Made by a program: the position numbers and the translations under genes | Notes under the pieces: model-generated | The model's input: only the letters and a program-made list of their open reading frames with translations | Databases searched by the model: none | What the model was told of the DNA's origin: nothing | In this document: positions 1 to 11,049 of the stretch, in pieces | Numbering within the stretch: position 1 is the stretch's first letter | How the letters are laid out: each line of letters opens with the position of its first letter | Source of the DNA: Morella rubra | Taxonomy: Eukaryota > Streptophyta > Magnoliopsida > Fagales > Myricaceae | Direction: 5' to 3' | Length of the DNA: 64,000 nt | NCBI GenBank assembly: GCA_003952965.2 | Contig: CM025855.1 | Coordinates: 16,602,460 to 16,666,459 of the forward strand

Positions 1-1869
1 GTTAGATCACGTAATCTTATACACATTCTACGTGGCCTTTTTCTACCTAAGGCAGGAGAAGAGGAAGGCTTCTCACCACCCTACACCAGCACACGAAGCA
101 CAAAACAATAACTCCAAAAAAGTCCACGACACAACCAGCATTAATATCAGTAACTTCATCTTTGCCCTATATTTGCACTTCATTCTTTTCATCTTCTAAA
201 TTAACGATGGCACAACAGTGTCATTAATTTGATTAAACCGAGAGTCAACCCATTGGAAGAAATCACAACTCCTTCTCCACTGCAATGAAACTGCCAATGG
301 AACATCAAAAGTGCATGCATAATACCTAATTCAAATGCCCACTACAAATTATCCAACAACAAAATTATATCTTTTGTGTACCTTCCATAGCACACAAAAG
401 ATGACACAAGTGTCTAGTAGATGTTAGCATTATCTTTTCATAACAAATCCAAAGGGAGTGCCTCAAGACTAACGTCAGACACGTTCAGATGGTTGCCTGT
501 GCGCCATAGAGGTATGCCAGAGGTTCAGCCAGGCCACCTCCAGAAGGGGACTCCCATCCACTTCGAGGATCCCTAACAGAGTTTGAAGACCCTGCCATAT
601 ACGAGCTCATGAAATAAAATGTTTGTGCGATTCTATATGGCGTGCCTGTCCTCGATAATCAGATGAAATATCTCTAGAGTAAGCAAGGCAAGGGAATGTG
701 CGTGGGTGGCTTCTCTCAATGCCATTTGACACAAGCTTGTAACTCATTGTACACAGTAGGCTAAATATGAATCCACCTGAGGCATTATCATCCACCAAGA
801 CTACAATTTATATTTAACAAAGTTGTTGCTCATTTCTTTCCGCATAGAATCACCTAGAGGCTATGAAATTCAGAGCGAAGGGGTGCGTGCATTACAGCCT
901 ATTGGAGAGGATATTCTCTACCAAACTTCCGTTGTAGCCTCCAACTGTTGTAGTTGCTTTGCCGATGCAGAACCCCATTCTTGAGGTGGAATGAGGCCAG
1001 TGCAATTCAATCTGCTATTTAAAAAGTGACTTGGTATGATTGTGGACGATCATCATCTCAATATGGGTTTTAGTTGCTTTACCTGTGCTGTGTATTATCA
1101 AACAATGATGCTATGTCCACTATTGCATTCACTCTGTTCGAAGTCCACCTTAATAGATTAGTGCTTTTGGTTAATTATGCACTGAGTTTGGTGTTTTTCA
1201 TTGTGTAACATGCTTCCAAACACAATAGAGCGTATTCCCTCTACGTATTTGAATGTTTTGCTGCTAGTCCTCGCTATTTTTTGGAATGTTTAAATCAAAT
1301 TATATGGTTGCAGCATTTGGATTCACGTTGCACGGTGAGATTTACGCAGAATTGCCCTTTGAGAATACTATATAATATCATTGCAAAACTACGCACGTAA
1401 GTAAATACCCATGACAAAAGGTCGAAAATATTCTGACACCTAAGCAGACCGTCGGTGCTGATAATGCACCAAATCTGCATACTGCTGCAGCACTGTGGTT
1501 TGTAAAATTTTATATTGTAATACAATGACCATCCCACGTTTATGCAAAATCTCTCCAAACTGCCCAAAACTACATCAACTCGGTCCTATTTCATTTAAAA
1601 AGGAATTGGTCTATAACTTTCCCGTGTCTGAAGACCCATTTGTGGTGTAAAATAAGTTATCATCAAAGGGAATTGACATGGTGTTTAAAGTTTCGATCAC
1701 ATGCAACTACTGAGGTACTTAAGCCTTATCTTCCATTAGCAACTTCAGGGGTTGTACGCATGAAATTTGATTTAAAACATTACTTTGATTACATATTTAC
1801 CCACCATTCTGTTGAGGGTGTGCATACAGACTCTAGTGTATATTTTTTGAAGAGGATATAAGCATTATC
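1..1869. other. Unassigned host DNA left of the copia element
   Basis: No convincing gene is seen here. Open frames are short and lack family motifs. On the minus strand around 480-800 there is a stretch with moderately gene-like composition and a possible acceptor near 808, but I could not match it to a family. Before the copia insertion this DNA was continuous with 8804-9464, where a short open stretch (8815-8962, plus) also looks exon-like. The two might belong to one disrupted gene, but nothing proves it. Confidence 0.4.
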
Positions 1870-3087
1870 TGTTAGATGTATGCCCTCATAACCAATCATT
1901 TTGAATAATTATGAGATAATTATCGTTGTTGATTAATCACTTGTATATTATTTTTGGGTACATGCAATGACATTTGATGTCATATTTTACAATGACATAA
2001 AATGTCATCTTATTGAGCAACACTGTAGAAAAGTCAGGCCAGTGATTAATGAATCGGAGGCGGGGAGCATGACTTTGCGAATCCTTGTTGACTCACTTTG
2101 TTTTAAACCAAGATACATGATAATGTATAAATAATAGGTATACACTCATTGTGCCTCTATAAGATAGAATGATGGACTCCGTCATTGAGGTGGTGACCTT
2201 AAATAGACGAGTAGGTGCAATGTAAGAGTACATGAACTGAACCAGATCAAATATGAATACCTTCTGAAAACGATCACTGACGTAGAGAATGGTGTTTAGT
2301 ACAATTAGCTTATGTTATCCTTAGACCTGAGAGAGTTATACAGGTTTGCTTGTTATGTACTTGTGCTTTGACAGAGTCATTTGGTGATGATCTTCGCAGA
2401 TCAAATATTCTAGATAATGTTGGGCCTTGTGCATAGTAAGTGAATTTGTATAATTGCTCAATATGGAATCCACCAATCTCTTGATGAGGCAGTATATTCA
2501 TCATATATGTATTTTGTGAAAAGTGTTTTCACGGATTTTGCAAAAAAATGTTTTGCAACTTTTTGGGAGTCCAACTAGGTACAGACTGAGAATTAAGAAT
2601 TATATGAGCTAGGGACTTAATTGGTGATATTATTCTGGTCCTATTAGCTCATGTGGAATATAGTATGGTGGAAGGATAAATAAGTACATAATTGTTAGCA
2701 AAAGGGATTTCACAAAACAATCTCATTATCTCAGAGGTCAATTGTGATATGTTAATGGACATGATCACAATTTGTAGAAGCCCATAAATTCGGATTGCAA
2801 AATATAAGGGTGTTTAATGAAAAGAGTTTTTCATGACAATCCTATGGCCGAGATTTGAGGTCCCTAAAGATCTCACGCATAAGCACAGTTGAGTTCTGAG
2901 CCAGCCATTATAAATAGCTCAAAAGCTCATTTGAGAAATGTTGAGAATCTTCACATGAGACTCTCTCTCTAGAAAATCTCTCTCTTTAAACTCTCTCAAA
3001 AACTGTGTGTGTGGATCTGGAAGGAGGCAGAACGATTGGGCTGCTTTGATTCAATGATCTTTACTGCTGTGATCTTGCGCTCTAACA
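1870..3087 (+). repeat. 5' LTR of the copia element
   Basis: This 1218-bp LTR has TG...CA ends. A TATAAATA box at 2909-2916 lies 180 bp before the LTR end, as expected for the element's own promoter, and is followed by a CT-rich tract (2960-3000). The same box is conserved in the 3' LTR at 8626-8633 and, in reverse, in the related LTR at 51477-51484. Confidence 0.9.
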
Positions 3088-3089
3088 AG

Positions 3090-3103
3090 TTGTATTGGAG
3101 CTC
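3090..3103 (+). other. Primer-binding site of the copia element
   Basis: The sequence ttgtattggagctc starts 3 bp after the 5' LTR. It matches 9 of 12 bases of the usual plant site complementary to initiator methionine tRNA (tggtatcagagc). The mismatches suggest decay, or a lineage-specific variant. Confidence 0.65.
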
Positions 3104-5040
3104 AGATCTGTGAAATCTCACAGCTCAAGGTTAGTGTTTCTCTCTTTAACTCAGGCATGTGTTCTTTACGATCAGTTGAGATTTGATGCAACTATGTGTG
3201 ATTTTTTTTGTTGAAAAGTAAATACGTACACTATTTACTATGTTTTAATAGTTACATGTAGGATTCACTATTGAGAAAGGTGAAAATCGAGCAAAGCTAA
3301 AAGAAATGGTTCTTTTCTCTTTGTCCGTGGGTTTTTCTCTTGAAAGAGATTGTGATTTTTGCAGTTTTCCCTTTGTGTTTGTTTTTAGTACTCTTTGTTG
3401 AAAGAGGTTGGAACTGTGTGTGAAAAAGGGAAGAAAGGACTTGTTGTTCTTTTCTCTTAACCCGTGGGTTGTCTTTTTGAAGAAATTGTTCTTGGCTATG
3501 CAATTGTGTGAGTCAAGAACAAATGGGGAGAAAGCCTTTGTTCCACATAAGCCTGTTGGGTTTTCTCTTGGAGAAGAGGTTGTTTTGCTTTGTTTTTCGT
3601 TGGTTGTGATCTGTATGTTGCTTGAATCTTTGAGAAAAACACAGCAAAGGAGAAGCAAAACGTGTTCTCCATGTTGTTGAGGAAAGAGAGAGAGCAAGAG
3701 AGTTTTTCTTGCTCTCTAAGTTGTCACCACCAACGGCAGTAGTGGCTCAGCCAGCCGAGGACCACGCCTGGTGGTCCCAGGCGAACCCTGCAGCGGCCGC
3801 TGCCATAGTGTACCCCTTTCGGGGGGTACATGGGTTGAGGCCTAAAGGCCTCCCCGCCGCCTTGCATGGCCACCTTAGGCCGTGGGGTCGCTAGCCAAGG
3901 GTTGGCCGACTCCTTGCCGACCTCTTGGTGCACTGGCGTAGCCTCCCCTACCAAGGAGCCAAAAGGCACCCAGGGCATAGCCCTGGGTCGCCAGTTTGGG
4001 CCAGCAGGTAGGGCAATAGTTGCCCTATCTGGCCCAAGAGACCCAGACCAAGAGTTGGGTTGGGTCCAAAAAAGAAATAAAAAAATAAAAGGAATGGGTG
4101 GGTCTGCAATGGGCCACAGGCTTGGCCCAATGGGGCCAGCCCGTGACCCATTGTCCATTATAGGGTACAGGCTAGCCCTATTGGGCCAAGCCCGTGACCC
4201 ATGATGGGAACCCATGGCCAAATATGATCTGGGCCATGGGGTCCAGCCCAATTGGGTAAGGGCTTTTGACCCTAATGGGTCGGCCCATGACCCATGGGGT
4301 TTGAACCGGGTTGAACCCGGATCCAACCCAGACCCGCATGGGTCTTGGATTGAGTACAACCCGATCCACACCTAGTTGATCGAATCGATTTGACCGATCC
4401 AAACCGGTTTGACCGGTTGACCAAGAAATTTTTTTTTTACAAATTTAATATAAGTGTTAAATGGGATTATTTTACAAGAAAATTAAATCTCATGGCCTTC
4501 AATTGTTGGTATTTTATTTGATTGATGATTGGTTAAAATTAAAATAGTCATGGCCAATTATTGATTTTATAATTTGTCCCGTATACTTCTTGTGAAGATA
4601 AGTGAGCGTGTATGAGTAGTAGTGGTGTTGACTAAAATAGCAATACCGACCCATTAGAAAATTACATGTCATTTAGATGATGGTTGCACTTAACCAAATA
4701 AACAAGTCCACTAAAATAGTGAAGATTGTGTTTATGTTGGTGGCCAAAAGAAATATCAAGAATCATGAAATTTATATATACATGATATACAACATATGAT
4801 GTAATCATGATAAGTAGATTCTACTTGCTTTTATAAGTTGTGTCATGATTACTAAAATAGGATTGTGTGCACATAAGTTGAAAGTTCTTGATACCCACTG
4901 CAAACACTGAATATAAATGTTATATTCTGTTTTTTCTTTGGTTGCTGTGATTCAGTGGGAGGTACCATTAGCTATTAAAATCCCTATGCTAATGGAGCAT
5001 TAATATACTTGTGAATTTTCTTTCTAATATTTGCAAATTC
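3104..5040 (+). other. Long untranslated leader of the copia element
   Basis: This 1.9 kb leader lies between primer-binding site and gag. Its first part (about 3290-3700) holds diverged tandem copies of a block containing a GTGGGTTTTCTCTTGAAGA-like core (near 3328, 3463 and 3553), each followed by gttctt or gttttg runs. Its second part (about 3720-4430) is far more GC-rich than the surroundings and full of short inverted repeats built on ggcccaat/attgggcc and gacccatggg. Long frames are open on both strands there because of base composition, not coding. From 4440 to 5000 it is AT-rich again. Confidence 0.6.
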
Positions 5041-5830
5041 ATGATGCCAAACCCATTATCTAGAATCCTAGATGATAACAAACTAACTGGGCCGAACTTC
5101 CTTGATTGGAAGAGAAATCTTATGATAGTACTCATTGTGGATAAAATAGCTCTTGTCCTCATAGAGGAGACCCCTCAACTTGCCTTGGCCAATGCCACTC
5201 AAGAACAAAGAGTTATTTTTGAAAAGTGGCATGAGGCAAATGAATTAGCTCGTTGTTATATGTTGCATTTATGTTTAACCTATTGCAAAAGCAATGTGAG
5301 GGCATAGCGACAGCTAAAGATATACTTGTATATCTCCAGGAGCTATTCGGAGAGCAAAGTCATTATGCATACCAACAAGTTATGAAACTGCTAATGACTA
5401 CCAAAATGGTGGAAAGTGCACCAGTTCAGGAACACGTCCTGAAGATGATATCTTTCATCACAGAACTGGAGACACTAGGTGTAGAAATTGATGGCGAGTC
5501 CAAGGTTTGAGCGATATATGCCTAAATCATTCAACCAGTTCATATTAAACTATAATATGAACAAGATGCTTGTGACTTTGTCAAAGCTGCTCAATATGTT
5601 GCAAGCAGCTGAAGAGCTTATCAAAAAGGAGAAAGTTCTCTGATGATAATGGACAAGTCAAAAGGCAATTCCCCCTCGAGATTCAAACCCAAAGGGAAGA
5701 AATTTACGAAAAATTAAACGTCTCAGCCTAGCTCAAAGAAGGGGGACAAGAGCGAGCCAGATAAGAAGGCTAATGGAAATTGTTTCCACTGCGGCAAACC
5801 AAGTCATTGGAAAAGGAATTGCCGCATGTG
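5041..5830 (+). pseudogene. Copia gag, frameshifted
   Basis: This is the nucleocapsid/capsid gene of the copia element. The N-terminal part reads in one frame to 5307, then shifts frame near 5253-5300 and continues to 5510, where a stop follows. The remainder is broken by further stops. The nucleocapsid zinc knuckle is still visible at 5781-5822 (C-X2-C-X4-H-X4-C, spaced as CFHC...H...C). Related but separately decayed gag is on the minus strand at 57905-59696. No functional product is expected. Confidence 0.85.
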
Positions 5831-5904
5831 TATCTTGCTTCTTTGAAGCAAAAAAAACCTGCTTGTCATTAAAATGAATTTAATAGATGGTCCATCAAAT
5901 TCAT

Positions 5905-7147
5905 GATGTGTTGATTCAGGCACAACGTCTCATATCTGCAATATGTTGCAGGGGTTTGAAGAAACCTAGAGACTAGGTGAGAGGAAGGCATCCTTAAGAT
6001 GGGGATGACTATAAGTGTTGCAGCGACCGCCATAAGAACTTTTCATCTAAGTTTAAAACGAAACAAAGTTTTAATTTTGGAAGATTGTCTATACGTACCA
6101 GAATGTCGTAGAAACTTAATTTCTGTTTCAAAACTTAGAATATCTAGATATTCATTTGTCTTTAATTCTAAACTTGTTATTAAGTTTCAAATTCAGTTTA
6201 TTACTTTTGGTAATATGATAGATGGTCTTTACATTTTGGAAAATATTGTAGACTCTGTGAATAATATAGAGAATGATGCTGATACCAGTGTGAAAACTCT
6301 CAAAGGAAGAGGGATGTCAATCCCACTTACTTGTGGCATCTAAGACTTGGTCACGCTAATCTAGATAGGATCAATAGATTAGTAAGGGATGGGCCATTAG
6401 ACCTTTTGAAGGTTGAACCTTACCCAATATGCAAGCCTTGCTTGCAAGGAAAGATGACCAAGACTCCTTTTAAAGGAAAAGGAACAAGCGCCACAGAGTT
6501 GTTAGAGTTAGTTCACACTGATGTATGTGGTCCTTTTAACCACATAGCCAAAGGAGGATTCTCATATTTCATCACTTTCATTGATGATTATTCCAGGTAT
6601 GGTTATGTATACCTGATGAAACATAAGTCTGAATCTTTTGAAAATTTCAAAGAATTTTAAAGTGAAGTTGAGAATCAATGGGAAAGGAATATTAAGATAC
6701 TTCGGTCTGATAGAGGAGGTGAATATCTCTCTGGAGATTTTCAAACTCATCTCAAAGGAAAAGGTATCATATCTCAGTTGACTCCCCCTGCAACTCCACA
6801 ACATAATGGTGTTGCAAAAAGAATAAACCGAACACTATTAGATATGGTTCAGTCAATGATGAGCATGTCACAATTACCTGTTTATTTTTGGGATTATGCC
6901 TTGGAGATAGTTGTTTATGTTCTAAATAGGATAACCACTAAGTCCGTTCTTAATACTCCAAATGAGTTATGGACTGGCAAAAAACCAAGTCTGAAACACT
7001 TGCGAGTATGGGGATGCCCAGCTCATGTTAAAAAGTTTGATGTGGAGAAGCTAGAGTCAAGAACTAAAAAATGTTTGTTTGTGGGGGTACCCAAAAGATC
7101 AACTAGTTATTATTTTTATAACCAAAAAGATCAAAAAGTAATTATCA
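5905..7147 (+). pseudogene. Copia protease and integrase, broken
   Basis: The retropepsin motif DSGTT is at about 5913. It is followed by the GAG-pre-integrase HHCC zinc-binding region (6331-6480, HLRLGHAN ... CKPC) and the integrase core (6510-6850). Catalytic aspartates are in HTDVCGPF and RSDRGGE. The position expected to hold the catalytic glutamate in the motif NGVAERxNR reads NGVAKRINR, so it is Lys. A stop interrupts the core at 6658. The C-terminal integrase block (LNTPNELW ... LRVWGCPAH) runs to about 7147, after which homology jumps to RNase H. Three separate lesions make this non-functional. Confidence 0.88.
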
Positions 7148-7538
7148 GTGGAGAAATTTCAAGCAGAACACCATTGCTGACTCCACCACTGAGGCAGAAT
7201 ATGTCGCTGCCAGCAAATCTACAAAGGAAGCTATGTGGATACAAAAATTCATACAAGTGCTAGAAGTTGTCTATTCAATAGAGTCCTTGATCACTATTTA
7301 TTGTGATAACAATGGTGCTATAGCACAGGTTGTGGAACCTAGGGCTCATCAAAGGAAAAAACATATAGAAAGAAGATATCATCTTATACGTGACATTGTA
7401 AATCGGAGTGATGTAGTGATGGCTAAAGTAGCATTAGCTGTGAACATCGCAGACTCGTTCACTAAACCATTGACTCAGAAAGTGTTTGAGAAACATTTAG
7501 AGTATATGGGTGTCAAGTACATGTCTGATTGGTTCTGA
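7148..7538 (+). pseudogene. Copia RNase H, joined directly to integrase
   Basis: RNase H sequence (STTEAEYVAAS ... ITIYCDNNGA ... HIERRYHLIRD ... DSFTKPL) ends at a stop just before the polypurine tract and 3' LTR. This is the normal C-terminal end of a copia polyprotein. The whole reverse transcriptase, about 2 kb in intact copia elements, is missing between this block and the integrase block, and the junction near 7147-7160 changes frame. The related minus-strand element at 56217-57430 still has recognisable reverse transcriptase. Confidence 0.88.
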
Positions 7539-7553
7539 GTGCATGTGGAAGAT

Positions 7554-8803
7554 TGTTAGATGTATGCCCTCAAAACCAAACATTTTGAATAATTATGAGA
7601 TAATTATCATTGTTAATTAATCACTTATATATTATTTTTGGGTACATGCAATGACATATATGTCATATTTTACAAAGACATAAGATGTCATATTATTGAG
7701 CAACACTATAGAAAAGTCAAACCAATGATTAATGAATCGAAGGTAGGGAGTATGAGTTTTCGGACCCTTGTTGACTCACTTTGTTCTAGACCAAGATTCA
7801 TGATAATGTATAAATAGGTCTATACTCGTTGTACCTCTATAAGATAGAATGATGGACTCCGTCATTGAGGTGGTGATCTTAAGTAGACAAGTGGGTGCAA
7901 TGTAAGAGTACATGCACTGAACCAGATCAAATATGAATACCTTCTAGAAACGATCACTGACGTGAAGATTGGTATTCAATACAGTTAGCTTATGTTGTCC
8001 TTAGACCTAAGAAAGTTATGCAGTTTGCTTGTTATGTACTTGTGCTTTGACTAAGTCATTTAGTGATGATCTTTGCAAATCAAATATTCCAAATAACGTT
8101 AGGCCTTGTGCATAGTAAGTGAATTTGTATAATTGTTCAATATGAATCCACCAGTCTATTGATGAGGCAGTATATTCATTATGTTTGTATATTGTTAGAT
8201 TTAAATAAAAATGTTATGCAGCGAGATTTTATGAAAAGTGTTTTCACAATTTTTGTGAAAATTGTTTTTGCAACTTTTTAGTAGTCCAATTGGGTATAGA
8301 CTGAGAATTAAGAATTATATGAGCTAGGGACTTAATCGGTGATATTATTCCGGTCCTATTAGCTCATGTGAAATATAGTATGGTGGAAGGATAAATAAGC
8401 ATATAATTGTTAGCAAAAAGAATTTCACAAAAACAATCTCATTATCTCGGGGGTCAATTGTGATATGTTAATAGACATTATCACAATTTGTAAAAACTCA
8501 TAAATTCAGATTACATAATATAAGGGGTTTAATGAAAAAGAGTTTTTCATGACGATCCTACGATCGAGATTTAAGGTTCCCTAAAGATCCCATGCATAAG
8601 CACAGTTGAGTTCTGAGCCAGCCATTATAAATAGCTCAGAAGCTCATTTGAGACATGATGAGACTGTTCACGTGAGACTCTCTCTCTAGAAAATCTCTCT
8701 CTCTAAACTCTCTAAAAACATGTGTACGTGGATTTAAAGGAGGCAAAATGCTTGGGCTGCTTTGATTCAACGATCTTTTCCGCTGTGATCTTGTGCTCTA
8801 ACA
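7554..8803 (+). repeat. 3' LTR of the copia element
   Basis: This 1250-bp direct copy of 1870-3087 follows the purine-rich tract at 7540-7553. It carries a short insertion near 8190-8230 that the 5' LTR lacks, plus many substitutions. The TATAAATA box is conserved at 8626-8633. Confidence 0.9.
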
Positions 8804-9464
8804 CTATCATTTTGAAACAGAACTGTTGGGTGACTATATTATGAAGAACATATATGGAAACGGGAATATTGGGGATGAGAAAAAGTTGTACCATGCAAGG
8901 GAAACTCGGTGCCAGCAGGAACTGTGTAGGCCATGGTCAGACGAGTCATCTTTATAGCACAGGTTATAGGTAGGGCCTCTTTATAAAGCAGTAGAAATAA
9001 GTTTGCATCTATCTTTAAACAAACATTTTGAAAATTAAAGGGGCCATGTGCAGGAGCACATTTTGTGCACGCTAAACAAGCCATTTTTTATCGTTTCTTG
9101 AAACCTTTGTCTAATTACCCAATATCCCGCTATAAAGGAGGGACACATCAGCTTTATCGATTTTTTGAAAACCCATTTTACGTGCCTCATCAAGCCCTTC
9201 GTGACAGATTCAGCTTTATGGTTAGGCATCTCTGAGTTCCCAAAGGAGCTAGTTACACCAATCTTCTTCAGCCTTATGTCTACTATAAGTTCACCTTTAT
9301 GGTCAGGTTTCTTTACATTAACCTATCACCCATTGTAGCCCATAGTGACAAAAACCTGCCGAAATGCTTTATTCGCGTGTCAGAATACCCTGGAGCAAAA
9401 CATCTTTTCTTTGTTCATGGAAGAGTCTATGGACTGAAGGTAAACATCAACAACAAGTAAATAT
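8804..9464. other. Host DNA between copia and SIRE LTRs, possible exon
   Basis: A frame at 8815-8962 (plus) is free of stops for about 48 codons (including DYIMKN and CQQELCRPWSDES) and looks like a decayed or genuine exon of an unrecognised gene. The rest shows nothing I can name. There is no splice-site pair I can defend. Confidence 0.3.
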
Positions 9465-10767
9465 TGTAAATCCTAGGATTAAGGCAACCTAAGAGGGGGT
9501 GAATTGGGTTTCAAAACTTTTTCGAAACTCACCCTTTAGAAAGTGTTTGCTAGCTACAAGTCTCACAAAGAGAAGCGATTGCAATAAAAGATTAAACACA
9601 AGAATATATATTGCAACTCAAATAGAGAAATAAAACTTAGAACAAGAAACTAGTAGCACAATGTAAGGAGATAAGGGAAGAGAAGCAAACACAAGATTTT
9701 TAGGTGGTTCAGCAAACCCGCCTACATCCCCTCAAGCTCCTTTACCGAGCCTTGAGGTTTTTCCACTATGCTCCCTTCAACCAAGGGAAGCTTTCCTTAC
9801 ACTTGAGCTTGAGAAACACCTCTTCAAGCCTCAAGAACGAGTTTGAGAACAAACCTCTCCAAACTCCTTTTGATGAACAACCCTCACCAAAAGGAAACAA
9901 GAGAATCACTCTCTTAAAAGTGTATAGGGATGAACAAAAAATGCCCACTAAAACTCCCTTGATGGAGTAGATGTTACAATGAGAAATTTCTATCTCTTAG
10001 GCTTCACACAATAACAAGGATGTGAAAGTGTTGATTATGTGTGAATGATGTTTGAACAAGAATTGAAAGGTTTTAGATCACTCTTAGCCTTAGCAAAATG
10101 ATTTTGGTTGTTCAGCAACTTTTAAAAGCATAGGAATGGATTTATATAGGCCTTATAAGAAAAATAACCATTGGGAGTTGAGCTGTTAAAAAACTCACGA
10201 CGAACCGATCGACCGCTACATGAGCTGGTTGACTGCAGGTTTACATTATCCAACGGTCATAATGTCAGAGGTCAGAACGGCTCTTTTCTTTATTTTTCAA
10301 ACTAACCAGTCAACCGTTATACCAGCTGTCGAAGCCCGGTCAACCGCTTCACCAGCCGGTCGACCTCCTCAACTTAAGCACATGATCCGGTTGTTTTAAA
10401 AACACGATTTTGACCAACTTAAAATACCCAATTTTAAAGACTAACTTCCCATAAGTATATAAAAGGTTTGAGAGTTTAATTGGATGTTTTAAAGCCATTT
10501 AAAACATTTTTAAATCTTCAAAACAAGTGGTAAAACAGTTCATGCAAGTTTTGAAGAAATATGCAAGTGTGTGGTCAAATCCTTGTTAAAGATGAAGTCT
10601 TAGAGTTACAAAGATTACCCTAGCATCTTGACTCTTCACTTTAAGAGCACTTCCATTGAAGGGGATGTTGCTTGATCGCTTCGTGCTCATTTTGGATCCA
10701 CTTTGCTTCACATCTCAATTACTTCTATTGTTATCATCAAAACATTGATTGTGACTAAAAGCCAACA
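9465..10767 (-). repeat. SIRE-type copia LTR (copy A, minus)
   Basis: On the minus strand this 1303-bp LTR begins TGTTGGCTTTTAGTC and ends CTAGGATTTACA. It is the 3' LTR of a truncated element, because a polypurine tract and internal sequence lie directly beyond its high-coordinate end. It shares conserved blocks with other LTRs in the window: the ACCCAATTCACCCCCTCTT terminal block and the AACCACCTAAAA block. GTCGAC-type motifs (gatcgacc, ggtcaacc, ggtcgacc) lie at 10205-10375. No 5-bp target duplication is visible because the 5' end of the element is gone. Confidence 0.85.
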
Positions 10768-11020
10768 ATCTCCCCCTTTTTGATGATGAAAATAAATTAA
10801 TTGATCTTCCTTTTGTTGATCTTGTCTCCCCTAAATTTTGTACTTTGATTTGGGGTTTTAGACATTTTAATACCTCAATGACAAATGTTAGCATATAATA
10901 TGAAAGGATTGCATATGAATAATAAAGAGCTTTCATATCATTGAAGCAGTACATCAAAGTTTCAAAGGGGTGCAGAGATACAAAAAGAGACTATTCTCTC
11001 CCCCTTTGTCATCATAAAAA
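10768..11020 (-). other. SIRE polypurine tract and a second tract-like copy
   Basis: On the minus strand, catcaaaaagggggagat directly precedes the LTR (10768-10785). A second closely similar motif, gatgacaaagggggaga, occurs about 225 bp further upstream (10994-11014). Multiple polypurine-tract-like motifs before the 3' LTR are known for the SIRE lineage and support that assignment. Confidence 0.75.
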
Positions 11021-11049
11021 GGAAATACATAAGAAAGAAAAATACAAAA

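Larger units (their letters stand above)
1870..8803 (+). mobile_element. Ty1/copia LTR retrotransposon (Angela/Tork-like), defective
   Basis: Two direct repeats of about 1.2 kb, each starting TGTTAGATGTATGCCCTC and ending CTCTAACA, enclose a gag-protease-integrase-RNase H region in copia order. Flanking bases are ttatc on the left and ctatc on the right, a plausible 5-bp target duplication with one mismatch. A primer-binding site with partial match to initiator-Met tRNA follows the 5' LTR, and a purine-rich tract (catgtggaagat) precedes the 3' LTR. The two LTRs differ at many sites and by small indels, so the insertion is not recent. The internal region is broken by stops and frameshifts and has lost its reverse transcriptase. 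The Angela/Tork assignment rests on LTR start sequence and LTR length and is inference. Confidence 0.9.

Noticed and set aside
3724-4402. Long open frames on both strands (up to 215 codons) in the GC-rich leader
   Set aside because: They are open because of base composition and repeats, overlap on both strands, have no family motif, and lie in the untranslated leader of a copia element.
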